Shown in pieces: positions 1-5,595 of a DNA stretch of 9,154 nucleotides. Every line of letters begins with the position of its first letter. The first letter of the stretch is position 1. The notes beneath the pieces were generated by a model. It saw nothing but the letters and a program-made list of their open reading frames with translations. It had not been told where the DNA came from and did no database searches. The DNA is taken from positions 1 to 9,154 of the forward strand of contig JAISJA010000003.1 in assembly GCA_031261765.1 (NCBI GenBank), written 5' to 3'. The position numbers were made by a program, and so were the translations under genes. The stretch comes from Coriobacteriales bacterium. Lineage in GTDB: Bacteria > Actinomycetota > Coriobacteriia > Coriobacteriales > UBA8131.

Positions 1-36
1 CTTCCATATTCGTTAATCCTTGTTTTTACGTACTAC

Positions 37-45
37 TGTTATAAT
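37..45 (+). promoter_or_regulatory. Extended -10 promoter of the GT2 gene, near-leaderless
   Basis: The sequence TGTTATAAT is a perfect extended -10 element (TG, one base, TATAAT). Its last base lies 9 bases before the ATG at 55, so transcription starting about 7 bases downstream would begin at about 52, leaving almost no 5' UTR. I see no purine-rich Shine-Dalgarno sequence before the ATG and no convincing -35, which an extended -10 can do without. The consensus match is seen directly; the leaderless reading is inference. Confidence 0.65.
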
Positions 46-54
46 AACCCAAGT

Positions 55-1008
55 ATGTCTTTTATCTCAGGAAAATATACGCCGACTATAGCCGTGCTTA
101 TCCCATGTTATAACGAACAACAGACCATAGCAAAGGTAGTCGACGACTTCGCGCGTGAGCTTCCGGACGCGGCCATATACGTTTATGATAACAACTCCAC
201 CGACGACACCGCGCAAATAGCCAGTCAGCATGGCGCCATAGTGCGCCACGAGACGCGTCAGGGCAAGGGCAACGTCATGCGCCAGATGTTCCGTGATATA
301 GACGCTGACTATTACGTGCTGGTCGACGGCGACGATACCTACCCGGCCTTGGCCGTGCACGCCTTGCTGGTGCCGCTTATGTCAGGTGATGCCGATATGA
401 CTGTGGGCGATAGGTTGTCTAACGGCAGTTATACCGTAGAGAACAAGCGCGAGTTCCATAATTTTGGCAACAACCTGGTAAGCAAGATGATAAACCTGCT
501 GTACCATTGCAAAGTGGCGGACCCCATGAGCGGCTACCGCGCTTTCACGAAGACGTTCGTTAAATGCTTTCCGATACTGGCACAGGGTTTCGAGATAGAG
601 ACATCGCTTACCATACACAGTGTCGATAAGAACTGGCGCATGGTGGAGGTACCCATAGACTATCGTGACAGGCCGGCCGGTTCGTTCTCGAAATTAAGCA
701 CGTTCCGTGACGGTTTCCGCGTGCTTAGGACGATAATGTCTTTGTTCAAGGACTACAAACCGCTAAGATTCTTTGCCGTCGTAGGGCTGATCTTGGTGGT
801 TATAGGGCTCATATTGGGCATAAGCGTGGCTATAGAGTTCTTCCAAACGGGATACGTGCAGCGCTTCCCAACGCTGTTCGTGGCCATTGGGCTTATATTG
901 TGTGGACTTCTAAGTGTGTCGGTGGGACTTATATTGGACACGGTGGTTAAGAACGGCCGCAACCAATATGAGCTTGATGTGATGAGGGTGTATGACGAAG
1001 ATAGGTAA
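55..1008 (+). CDS. GT2 family polyprenyl-phosphate glycosyltransferase (DPM1/GtrB-like), membrane-anchored
   Basis: This 317-residue protein probably transfers a sugar from a nucleotide-sugar to a polyprenyl phosphate at the inner face of the membrane, giving a lipid-linked donor. The GT-A fold starts at once with IAVLIPCYNE (residues 12-21), followed by the nucleotide-binding YDNNSTDDT (44-52) and the metal-binding DGDDTY (91-96). The acceptor-side part includes DPMSGYRAF (156-164) and GFEIET (178-183). Two C-terminal hydrophobic helices at about 239-261 and 272-296 anchor it, as in GtrB/dolichol-phosphate-mannose-synthase relatives. The next gene, a GtrA protein, overlaps its end by 17 bases, and such pairs usually cooperate in moving lipid-linked sugars for surface-polymer decoration. 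The start fits the fold boundary and the -10 element just upstream. Sugar and final acceptor cannot be told from sequence. Confidence 0.93.
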   Translation: MSFISGKYTPTIAVLIPCYNEQQTIAKVVDDFARELPDAAIYVYDNNSTDDTAQIASQHGAIVRHETRQGKGNVMRQMFRDIDADYYVLVDGDDTYPALAVHALLVPLMSGDADMTVGDRLSNGSYTVENKREFHNFGNNLVSKMINLLYHCKVADPMSGYRAFTKTFVKCFPILAQGFEIETSLTIHSVDKNWRMVEVPIDYRDRPAGSFSKLSTFRDGFRVLRTIMSLFKDYKPLRFFAVVGLILVVIGLILGISVAIEFFQTGYVQRFPTLFVAIGLILCGLLSVSVGLILDTVVKNGRNQYELDVMRVYDEDR

Positions 1009-1462
1009 GAACGAGAACGGTGGCGTTGGCGCAGAAGGCCAGAAACAAGGTCTGTTCCAGAAGCTCTTTGCCCAGGTGGTGAAGTTTGGCATAGTAGGCG
1101 TGATAGCCTTCGTGATAGACTACGGGCTGTTCCTTATCTTACGTGGCGTGTTCGGCTACCTTGGTATGCCGGACCCATGGCACTATCTTATTGCTAACCT
1201 AATATCATTTAGTGTTTCTGTGATATTTAACTATATTGCTAGCATGCGATATGTGTTCGTGCACAAAGAGGATATGAGCCGCCGCAAGGAGTTCATAATA
1301 TTCGTGGTGCTGTCTGTCATAGGCCTTGGGTTAAACGAGCTTATCCTATGGTTTGGCGCCGCCATATTGGGTATATGGTCCGCCATCGCGAAGCTCATAG
1401 CCACCGTGCTTGTAATGGTGTTCAACTTTGTTACGCGCAAGAAGTTCCTGGATGCAAGTTAG
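992..1462 (+). CDS. GtrA family membrane protein (putative lipid-linked sugar flippase)
   Basis: This 156-residue protein has the GtrA-family layout of four membrane helices, at about 31-52, 66-88, 100-120 and 126-148. The first carries the typical FGIVGVIAFVIDYGLF motif and the second the typical IANLISFSVSVIFNY motif. The end NFVTRKKFLD resembles the usual GtrA C-terminus. GtrA proteins are thought to flip polyprenyl-linked sugars made by a GtrB-type enzyme, and such an enzyme is encoded just upstream with a 17-base overlap, implying co-transcription and translational coupling. The first 30 residues are polar and Gly-rich and precede the conserved core, so a slightly later start is possible; a purine-rich GAGGG lies just before the chosen ATG. 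Family assignment is firm, transport substrate unknown. Confidence 0.92.
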   Translation: MTKIGKNENGGVGAEGQKQGLFQKLFAQVVKFGIVGVIAFVIDYGLFLILRGVFGYLGMPDPWHYLIANLISFSVSVIFNYIASMRYVFVHKEDMSRRKEFIIFVVLSVIGLGLNELILWFGAAILGIWSAIAKLIATVLVMVFNFVTRKKFLDAS

Positions 1463-1506
1463 ATGTACATTGTGTGTTTTGTGTGTAAGAGGCGTGTAAA
1501 TAGCTG

Positions 1507-1550
1507 TATATTTAGCAAGTAAGCAAGCAAGACAAACATTACAGAAAGGA
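1507..1550 (+). promoter_or_regulatory. Candidate -10 and ribosome binding site for the ferritin-like gene
   Basis: In the 93-base gap after gtrA, TATATT (1507-1512) matches five of six positions of a -10 box, and AAAGGA (1545-1550) sits 5 bases before the ATG at 1556. I see no good -35. A short AGCA/AGTA tandem run lies between them. No terminator hairpin for the upstream pair is visible, so read-through from gtrA cannot be excluded. The ribosome site is solid; the promoter is tentative. Confidence 0.4.
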
Positions 1551-1555
1551 TTATT

Positions 1556-1885
1556 ATGGCAGCATTCGCGGACCCGTTCGCCGGGGCAAACCACACGCAG
1601 GAATTCGACGATCACGATCTTATCCAAGCTATTCGCATGGACATAGCAAGTGAGCTGGAGGCTATGTTCTTGTATGACTCGCACGCACGCCTTGCGAAAG
1701 ACCCGGTCGTGCGCAAGACGTTAAGCGAGATACGCGACGAGGAGCGCGAGCACATGGGTGAGCTTATAGCTTGCCTTCGCCACCTCTCGCCAGAAGAGAC
1801 CGACCTTATGCTTGAGGGCCAGGGCGAGGTCATGGAGAAGGCCGAGGAGCTTGGCGTCGACTTCCAGGCGCTGGGAGTAAAATGA
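1556..1885 (+). CDS. Small rubrerythrin/ferritin-like diiron protein
   Basis: This 109-residue protein has the half-ferritin layout of two helices that each supply iron ligands. Residues 22-45 hold the first acidic helix (LIQAIRMDIASELEAMFLY, candidate ligands Glu33/Glu35), and residues 50-75 the second, with EEREH (62-66), an ExxH pair. A four-helix ferritin fold would then form by dimerisation. The N-terminus (DPFAG) and the spacing resemble the roughly 100-residue ferritin-like proteins of anaerobes often auto-annotated as 'demethoxyubiquinone hydroxylase family', and the ferritin-like domain fused to some archaeal encapsulins. Likely roles are iron handling or peroxide/oxygen protection; quinone hydroxylation is unlikely. 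No encapsulin gene is in the window. Its stop overlaps the start of the following ATPase (ATGA), indicating a coupled operon. Fold confident, function inferred. Confidence 0.85.
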   Translation: MAAFADPFAGANHTQEFDDHDLIQAIRMDIASELEAMFLYDSHARLAKDPVVRKTLSEIRDEEREHMGELIACLRHLSPEETDLMLEGQGEVMEKAEELGVDFQALGVK

Positions 1886-2493
1886 CGCTTTTATCGTTGA
1901 ACATAATATGCGGGCACGCCGGCGTCGGCAAGACCAACTTCGCGTTGAACCTTGCCGTGGCGGCGCCCGCGTGCTCCACCATAGTGGACCTGGACGTAGT
2001 GAACCCGTATTTTCGCACGTCTGACAACGCCGCGTTTCTAAACGAGCATAACGTGAAGATGCTAGGGCCGGTGTTCGGCGGCTCTTCCGGTGACGCTCCG
2101 TCTTTAATGCCGGGGATAAACACGGCGATTCAAGAAGCGACGCGCGACTGTCCGGTGATAGTTGACGTAGGCGGCGACCCGGACGGTGCCAAAGCGCTGG
2201 CCAGGTTCAAGCCGGACGTGCTAAAACAGGAAGACAGACAGGTCATATACGTGGTCAACTTCAGACGTCCGGAGACCGCTACCGTAGACGACAACATCAT
2301 GATGATGCGCATGATAGAGGGCGTGTCAGGCGTGTCTGTAACGTCTATATTCAGCAATACGAACCTTGGCGCCTCGACCGACGAAGCCATTGTGGCCGAG
2401 GGCGATAAACTTGCGGCTGAGCTTGCCGACGCGACGGGCCTTCCGCTTTTCGACTTTGACGTGAGGCGCATAGTTAAGACCATATGGGAATAG
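1882..2493 (+). CDS. Uncharacterised MinD/CooC-like (SIMIBI) P-loop ATPase
   Basis: This 203-residue cytosolic P-loop protein has Walker A GHAGVGKT (11-18), then IVDLDVVNPYFRTSD (34-48), then a Walker-B-like strand with VIVDVGGDPDGAKAL (92 onward). FSNTNLGAST near residue 160 resembles the base-binding asparagine region of SIMIBI ATPases. It lacks the signature lysine of ParA/MinD deviant Walker motifs (KGGxGKT), having His at that place. From memory, this pattern (DLDxVNPYFR, DVGGD) marks an uncharacterised clostridial-type family often annotated 'ParA family' or 'CobQ/CobB/MinD/ParA domain', sometimes near 2-oxoacid:ferredoxin oxidoreductase genes. Known relatives such as CooC aid metal-centre maturation, but that role here is inference. 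The start ATG overlaps the stop of the ferritin-like gene by 4 bases, so the two are probably translated together. A chromosome-partition role is unlikely given this context. Confidence 0.85.
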   Translation: MTLLSLNIICGHAGVGKTNFALNLAVAAPACSTIVDLDVVNPYFRTSDNAAFLNEHNVKMLGPVFGGSSGDAPSLMPGINTAIQEATRDCPVIVDVGGDPDGAKALARFKPDVLKQEDRQVIYVVNFRRPETATVDDNIMMMRMIEGVSGVSVTSIFSNTNLGASTDEAIVAEGDKLAAELADATGLPLFDFDVRRIVKTIWE

Positions 2494-2530
2494 CGCTCAT
2501 AGGTGTATGGCGCTTCACGCTCGCATGCGC
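2493..2530 (+). repeat. 38-base direct repeat, copy 1
   Basis: This 38-base unit starts on the last base of the ATPase stop codon and reads GCGCTCATAGGTGTATGG and onward to GCATGCGC. A second copy at 2742-2779 in the same orientation matches at 37 of 38 positions (C at 2520, T at 2769). Both copies lie directly after the stop codon of a gene, so the unit may act as a dispersed 3'-end element. Part of it also forms the left arm of the larger inverted repeat described separately. Confidence 0.9.
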
Positions 2531-2644
2531 AACGCATTTTATACGAAGCAGCTGCGGAACTCGACACTTCGTGTCTCGGACAGTCCTCGCTCCCTCTTCG
2601 CATAAAATGCGTTGCTGCTCACGACGGCGCTGCCATACACCTAT
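2499..2644. repeat. Nested inverted repeat (large cruciform or hairpin element)
   Basis: An outer pair of perfect 12-base arms (2499-2510, ATAGGTGTATGG, and its complement at 2633-2644) encloses an inner pair of 20-base arms (2529-2548 and 2596-2615; 19 of 20 match, core AACGCATTTTAT/ATAAAATGCGTT). Inside the inner loop GACAC-TTC-GTGTC forms a small third hairpin. The whole could fold as a branched hairpin in RNA, or a cruciform in DNA, of about 146 bases. Size, position and arms resemble a REP/MITE-type miniature element. No ORF inside looks real. Confidence 0.8.
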
Positions 2645-2741
2645 TCGCGTGGTATAAAAAAACGGGGCGCCTCATATCACGCTTGTTGCTGCTCACGAAG
2701 TCGCCTTAATACGTACATTCGCGCTGGATAAAGAACGTTGG

Positions 2742-2779
2742 GCGCTCATAGGTGTATGGCGCTTCACGTTCGCATGCGC
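2742..2779 (+). repeat. 38-base direct repeat, copy 2
   Basis: This copy matches the unit at 2493-2530 at 37 of 38 positions in the same orientation. It ends 15 bases short of the stop codon of the minus-strand glycosyltransferase, so it lies in that gene's 3' untranslated region. It has no inverted partner of the copy-1 type beside it. Confidence 0.9.
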
Positions 2780-2794
2780 GCGGTATAAAGGACT

Positions 2795-4081
2795 TTAGCG
2801 GGTATGCGCGGGCTGTTTGCCCCAGTAAAAGCGCAGGAAATGCTTTTTCTCGCGGCGCGCTTTCGTAGCGTCGTCTTGCTGCGCAATGGCCAGTTGCAGG
2901 CTGGCCATTGCTATCTCGGCCGCCGCGTCGGGTCGGCGCAGGTATTCCTCGTTTGCCAACATGGCCTTTAGCGCGGCCTTGTTGCGCGTAAGATAGCGTA
3001 CGGCGTTGCCAAGCTCGCGCGACGTCTCTACGTGCATCGCCGCGCCAAGCGACGTCAGCAATTTCACGTTTGCCTTCTCTTGTCCATAGGCTCGGCCAAC
3101 CAGCAGCATGGGAGTCTCCGTGCAAAGGCATTCCGTTACCGTAAGGCCGCCGGGTTTACATACTATGAAGTCAGACACGGACATAAGGCGCGCTATGTCG
3201 TCCGTGTATCCAAGCGCCATAGCGTTCTTAACGCCCTCCTCGTCAAAACGCTTACGCAGCTGCTGCATATAATTTGTGTCGCTGCCGGTAAGGAACAACA
3301 TATAAAGGTCGTCTATGTCCTTAAGGTATTTAAGCGAAGCGTCCAGTATCTCGCGCATGCGCACGTATGGTTGCGGCAGGGTAGCGCCGGCCAGCACCAG
3401 CACTATGTTCTTGTCCTGAGGTATGTTCCACGTTTCTCGCACGTCATGTAAGTCGTATCCCTCTTTGAAGTCATGGCGCGCCGGTATGCCGGTAAGCACT
3501 ATGCGGCTGTCGTCTACCTTGCGCGCGCGCAGGGTCTCTGCCATGGACTCAGTCGCCACGCAGAACAGGTCAGTGTATTTATGCGGCCACATGCCTTCTA
3601 CTTCGTAGTCTGTGGGCACGCAAATTATGGGGAAGTCCTGATGCGTTATCATGCGCGCGCCAAGCGCCACGTTCGCGGCCGTTATATGTGTGCATACTAT
3701 GGCCACGGGCTTCGTGTCCCTTACCCATTTAGTGAAAGCGGGGAACATAATGCGCGACCAAACCGTTCCACCGCCCCACAGAAAGCGGCCGGTCAGCCAA
3801 TAGCGCCACGTCACGTCATATATTGGGCGGGTAGGGCCCGTGAACATGCTTGCCGTGTGGTTGCCGTCAAAATGTATGCGGCCAAAGTCCAGGATGTCGA
3901 ACACCTTGACGTCCAGCTCGTTTATCGACATGGGAAACGGCATTTCGGGGTTATCCCTAAGGTGGCGCAGAGCGCCGGCTATAGCCTCGGCGGCGACTTT
4001 GTGCCCACTCCCCACGCTTGCATGTACTACCGCTATGGTCGGTTTTGGAATCGCACTGAGCGGTGACGCGTTATCTTCCAT
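2795..4081 (-). CDS. Processive diacylglycerol glycosyltransferase-like protein (MGDG synthase/UgtP type, GT28 superfamily)
   Basis: This 428-residue GT-B enzyme is probably a peripheral membrane protein that adds a hexose from a UDP-sugar to diacylglycerol, giving glycolipids that serve as membrane lipids or lipoteichoic-acid anchors. The N-terminal domain carries the lipid-acceptor motif HASVGSGHKVAAEAI (20-34), matching the family's 'SxGxGH' signature, and TDYEVEGMWPH (157-167), the family's conserved TDY...W block. The inter-domain segment is VLTGIP (195-200). The C-terminal donor domain has VCKPGGLTVTECL (307-319) and AYGQEKAN (331-338), where MurG/MGDG relatives bind the UDP-sugar. Family length is about 370-400; the extra length is mostly a basic tail (KARREKKHFLRFYWGKQ) that could aid membrane contact. 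It is divergent from ychF and transcribed alone. MurG itself is unlikely because the acceptor motif and TDY block are of the glycolipid type. Confidence 0.88.
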   Translation of the reverse strand: MEDNASPLSAIPKPTIAVVHASVGSGHKVAAEAIAGALRHLRDNPEMPFPMSINELDVKVFDILDFGRIHFDGNHTASMFTGPTRPIYDVTWRYWLTGRFLWGGGTVWSRIMFPAFTKWVRDTKPVAIVCTHITAANVALGARMITHQDFPIICVPTDYEVEGMWPHKYTDLFCVATESMAETLRARKVDDSRIVLTGIPARHDFKEGYDLHDVRETWNIPQDKNIVLVLAGATLPQPYVRMREILDASLKYLKDIDDLYMLFLTGSDTNYMQQLRKRFDEEGVKNAMALGYTDDIARLMSVSDFIVCKPGGLTVTECLCTETPMLLVGRAYGQEKANVKLLTSLGAAMHVETSRELGNAVRYLTRNKAALKAMLANEEYLRRPDAAAEIAMASLQLAIAQQDDATKARREKKHFLRFYWGKQPAHTR

Positions 4082-4087
4082 ACTGAT

Positions 4088-4093
4088 ATTATA
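4088..4093 (-). promoter_or_regulatory. -10 box of the glycolipid glycosyltransferase gene, leaderless geometry
   Basis: On the minus strand a perfect TATAAT ends 6 bases before the ATG at 4081, so a start 7 bases downstream falls exactly on the A of the ATG. No Shine-Dalgarno sequence lies before this ATG. Both facts fit a leaderless mRNA. I see no good -35 at 16-18 bases. The motif is seen; leaderless use is inferred. Confidence 0.6.
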
Positions 4094-4187
4094 AATGAAG
4101 GGACGTTGTCGCGTACATAATGGCCGGGTTGCATATCTTCATGCATATTCTGCCGATAAACGCGCGCATCCCTTGAATATTATCAAG

Positions 4188-4193
4188 AAGGAG
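4188..4193 (+). promoter_or_regulatory. Ribosome binding site fixing the ychF start
   Basis: AAGGAG lies 9 bases before the ATG at 4203 and settles that start over the in-frame upstream ATG at 4095, which would add 36 residues absent from the family and overlap the divergent promoter. No convincing -35/-10 pair for ychF is visible in 4094-4187. Confidence 0.8.
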
Positions 4194-4202
4194 AAATTAC
4201 TC

Positions 4203-5306
4203 ATGTCGTTATCCATAGGTATAGTTGGTATGCCAAACGTTGGAAAGTCCACGTTATTCACCGCGCTTACGGACAAAGGAGGCCTGGCGGCGAACTATCC
4301 GTTTGCGACCATAGAGCCAAATGTGGGAGTGGTCCCGGTGCCTGACTCGCGCTTGCAGGCGCTTGCAGACATAGTGCACCCCGGTCGCATAGTACCGGCC
4401 ACGGTGGAGTTCGTGGACATAGCCGGCCTGGTGAAAGGTGCAAGCGAAGGCGAGGGGCTTGGCAACCAGTTTTTGGCTAACATACGCGAGACGGACGCCA
4501 TTATAGAGGTGCTGCGGTATTTCAGCGACGCTGACGTGACGCACGTTGACGGCGCGATTGACCCCACGCGCGACGCGGATACGATAAAGACTGAGCTTAT
4601 ATTGGCGGACCTTGGGACCATAGAGAAAGCGCTGCCGCGGCTTGAGAAGGAATCGAAGCACGGCGGGGCGGGCGGCAAAGAAGCTGCTAGCAAGCTAGCA
4701 TTAGTTAAGTCCATGCAGGAGTGGATGAACGATGGTAACCGCGCCGCCACCTACGCCTTTGAAGACGACGAGGAACGCGAACTTATCTACGACCTGCACC
4801 TTATTACCATGAAGCCGCTGCTGTACGTGGCCAACGTTGACGAGGACGCGGTTGGCGCGGACGCGGCGCCGCTGGACCCGCCCAGCATAGACGGTATTGA
4901 GCCCATTGCAATAAGCGCTAAGATAGAGGCCGACATAGCGGAACTTCGCGAGAGCGACCCGGACGGCGCGGCCATGTTCCTGGCCGATTTAGGTTTGGAG
5001 GAAAGCGGGCTTGAGCGCCTGGCGCGCAGCGCGTACAAGCTGCTTGGCCTGCAGTCGTTCTTCACGGCCGGCGAGATGGAAGTTAAGGCGTGGACTGTGC
5101 CCATAGGCGCGCTTGCCCCACAGGCTGCGGGCGTGATACATACAGACTTCGAGAAGGGCTTCATTAAAGCCGAGACGGCGTCGTATGACGACTATGTTGA
5201 ATACGGTGGAGAAGCACCGCTTCGCGCGGCTGGCAAGCTGCGCCAAGAGGGGAAGGACTACGTCGTGCAGGATGGCGACATAATGCATTTCAAGTTCAAT
5301 AACTAG
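4203..5306 (+). CDS. ychF: Redox-/ribosome-associated ATPase YchF (OLA1 family)
   Basis: This 367-residue protein is full length for YchF (about 363-368). The family consists of Obg-type P-loop proteins that bind ribosomes and favour ATP over GTP, and in several bacteria modulate the oxidative-stress response. The G1 loop is GMPNVGKST (9-17), the G3 region VDIAGLVKGASEGEGLGNQFLANIRE begins at about 71, and the usual NKxD specificity motif is replaced by NVDE (211-214), the known basis of ATP preference. His114, the conserved catalytic-site histidine, is present in DVTHV. A charged helical insertion follows at about 140-195, and a C-terminal TGS domain covers about 284-366, ending DGDIMHFKFNN as is typical. 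It stands alone, divergent from the glycosyltransferase gene and followed by palindromic repeats that may end its transcript. Confidence 0.97.
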   Translation: MSLSIGIVGMPNVGKSTLFTALTDKGGLAANYPFATIEPNVGVVPVPDSRLQALADIVHPGRIVPATVEFVDIAGLVKGASEGEGLGNQFLANIRETDAIIEVLRYFSDADVTHVDGAIDPTRDADTIKTELILADLGTIEKALPRLEKESKHGGAGGKEAASKLALVKSMQEWMNDGNRAATYAFEDDEERELIYDLHLITMKPLLYVANVDEDAVGADAAPLDPPSIDGIEPIAISAKIEADIAELRESDPDGAAMFLADLGLEESGLERLARSAYKLLGLQSFFTAGEMEVKAWTVPIGALAPQAAGVIHTDFEKGFIKAETASYDDYVEYGGEAPLRAAGKLRQEGKDYVVQDGDIMHFKFNN

Positions 5307-5319
5307 TGCGTGAATCGTC

Positions 5320-5351
5320 ATCCTGCGAGCCGCATTGCGGCTGCGCAGGAT
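5320..5351 (+). repeat. REP-like hairpin after ychF
   Basis: ATCCTGCG (5320-5327) pairs with CGCAGGAT (5344-5351) and AGCCGC (5328-5333) with GCGGCT (5337-5342), with an ATT loop and one bulged G at 5343. The stem starts 14 bases after the ychF stop codon and may end its transcript or protect its 3' end, although no T-tract follows. The flanking CGTCATCC start is shared with the neighbouring repeats, so it belongs to the same palindrome family. Such CGTCATCC-type palindromes are widespread REP-like elements in bacteria. Confidence 0.8.
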
Positions 5352-5381
5352 CTTATCACTTACGTCATCCCGGCATCCCGC

Positions 5382-5445
5382 TTACGTCATCCCGGGCTTG
5401 ACCCGGGATCCACGCACTCAATGCGCTAGTTGCGCTAGATGCGCC
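5382..5445 (+). repeat. 64-base direct repeat, copy A, with CCCGGG palindrome
   Basis: The unit begins TTACGTCATCCCGGGCTTGA and ends GATGCGCC; a second copy at 5532-5595 matches 63 of 64 positions (C versus T at position 53). Near its start ATCCCGGG-CTTGA-CCCGGGAT forms a perfect 8-base stem. Just before it, 5360-5373 repeats the first 14 bases (TTACGTCATCCCGG), a truncated third copy. The near identity of A and B implies recent duplication or gene conversion. Confidence 0.92.
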
Positions 5446-5448
5446 TTG

Positions 5449-5520
5449 GGCAGCCGGCGCTTCGCGCCGCTGCCTGGATTGCGGCTTTCGCCGCAATGAC
5501 GTTGAAATGCTACGTCATTG
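5449..5520. repeat. Three adjoining palindromes between the two 64-base repeats
   Basis: Hairpin one is GGCAG-C-CGGCGC (5449-5460), loop TTC, GCGCCG-CTGCC (5464-5474), with one bulge. Hairpin two is ATTGCGGC (5478-5485), loop TTTC, GCCGCAAT (5490-5497). Overlapping its right arm, CAATGACGT (5494-5502) is a perfect inverted repeat of ACGTCATTG (5512-5520). The second and third structures share bases and so could be alternatives. With the flanking CGTCATCC units this makes a composite repeat cluster. Confidence 0.85.
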
Positions 5521-5531
5521 CTATACCCCCA

Positions 5532-5595
5532 TTACGTCATCCCGGGCTTGACCCGGGATCCACGCACTCAATGCGCTAGTTGCGTTAGATGCGCC
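5532..5595 (+). repeat. 64-base direct repeat, copy B, overlapping the end of the Q-rich gene
   Basis: Copy B matches copy A (5382-5445) at 63 of 64 positions. Its last 11 bases lie inside the minus-strand Q-rich gene and contain that gene's TAA stop (5585-5587), the codons for the final Arg-Ile, and two bases of the preceding Trp codon. The repeat therefore supplies, or has replaced, the natural end of that gene. Confidence 0.92.

Larger units (their letters stand above)
2494..2794. other. 301-base intergenic region between convergent genes, made of repeats
   Basis: The gap separates the ATPase gene (+) from the glycosyltransferase gene (-), so only 3' ends face it and no promoter is expected. 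Beyond the 38-base direct repeats and the nested inverted repeat, a 14-base direct repeat GTTGCTGCTCACGA occurs at 2611-2624 and 2685-2698, and a GGTATAAA motif after a CGCG-type stretch occurs at 2651-2658 and 2782-2789. The region therefore looks like partly duplicated, partly inverted copies of one unit. No clean hairpin-plus-T-tract terminator is visible; the inverted repeats may serve both convergent genes. Confidence 0.75.

Noticed and set aside
1846..1885. Encapsulin cargo-loading peptide at the ferritin-like C-terminus
   Set aside because: The tail (ELGVDFQALGVK) lacks the usual Leu-Thr/Ser-Val-Gly-Ser-Leu-type motif and no shell gene is in the window; not supportable.
2503..2709. 68-residue ORF in the repeat-filled gap
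   Set aside because: It begins within the 38-base repeat and crosses both arms of the inverted repeat; no ribosome site, and its frame is explained by the repeats.
3473..4066. 197-residue plus-strand ORF opposite the glycosyltransferase gene
   Set aside because: It is a shadow of the well-supported minus-strand enzyme; its translation has no recognisable motif and no ribosome site.
4095..4202. Upstream in-frame ATG extending YchF by 36 residues
   Set aside because: The family starts at the MSLSIGIVG position, which has AAGGAG 9 bases upstream; the extension would overlap the divergent promoter and has no conserved sequence.
5360..5595. CRISPR-like repeats
   Set aside because: Only two full copies and one truncated copy, with spacing and palindromes typical of REP elements; no regular spacers and no cas genes.
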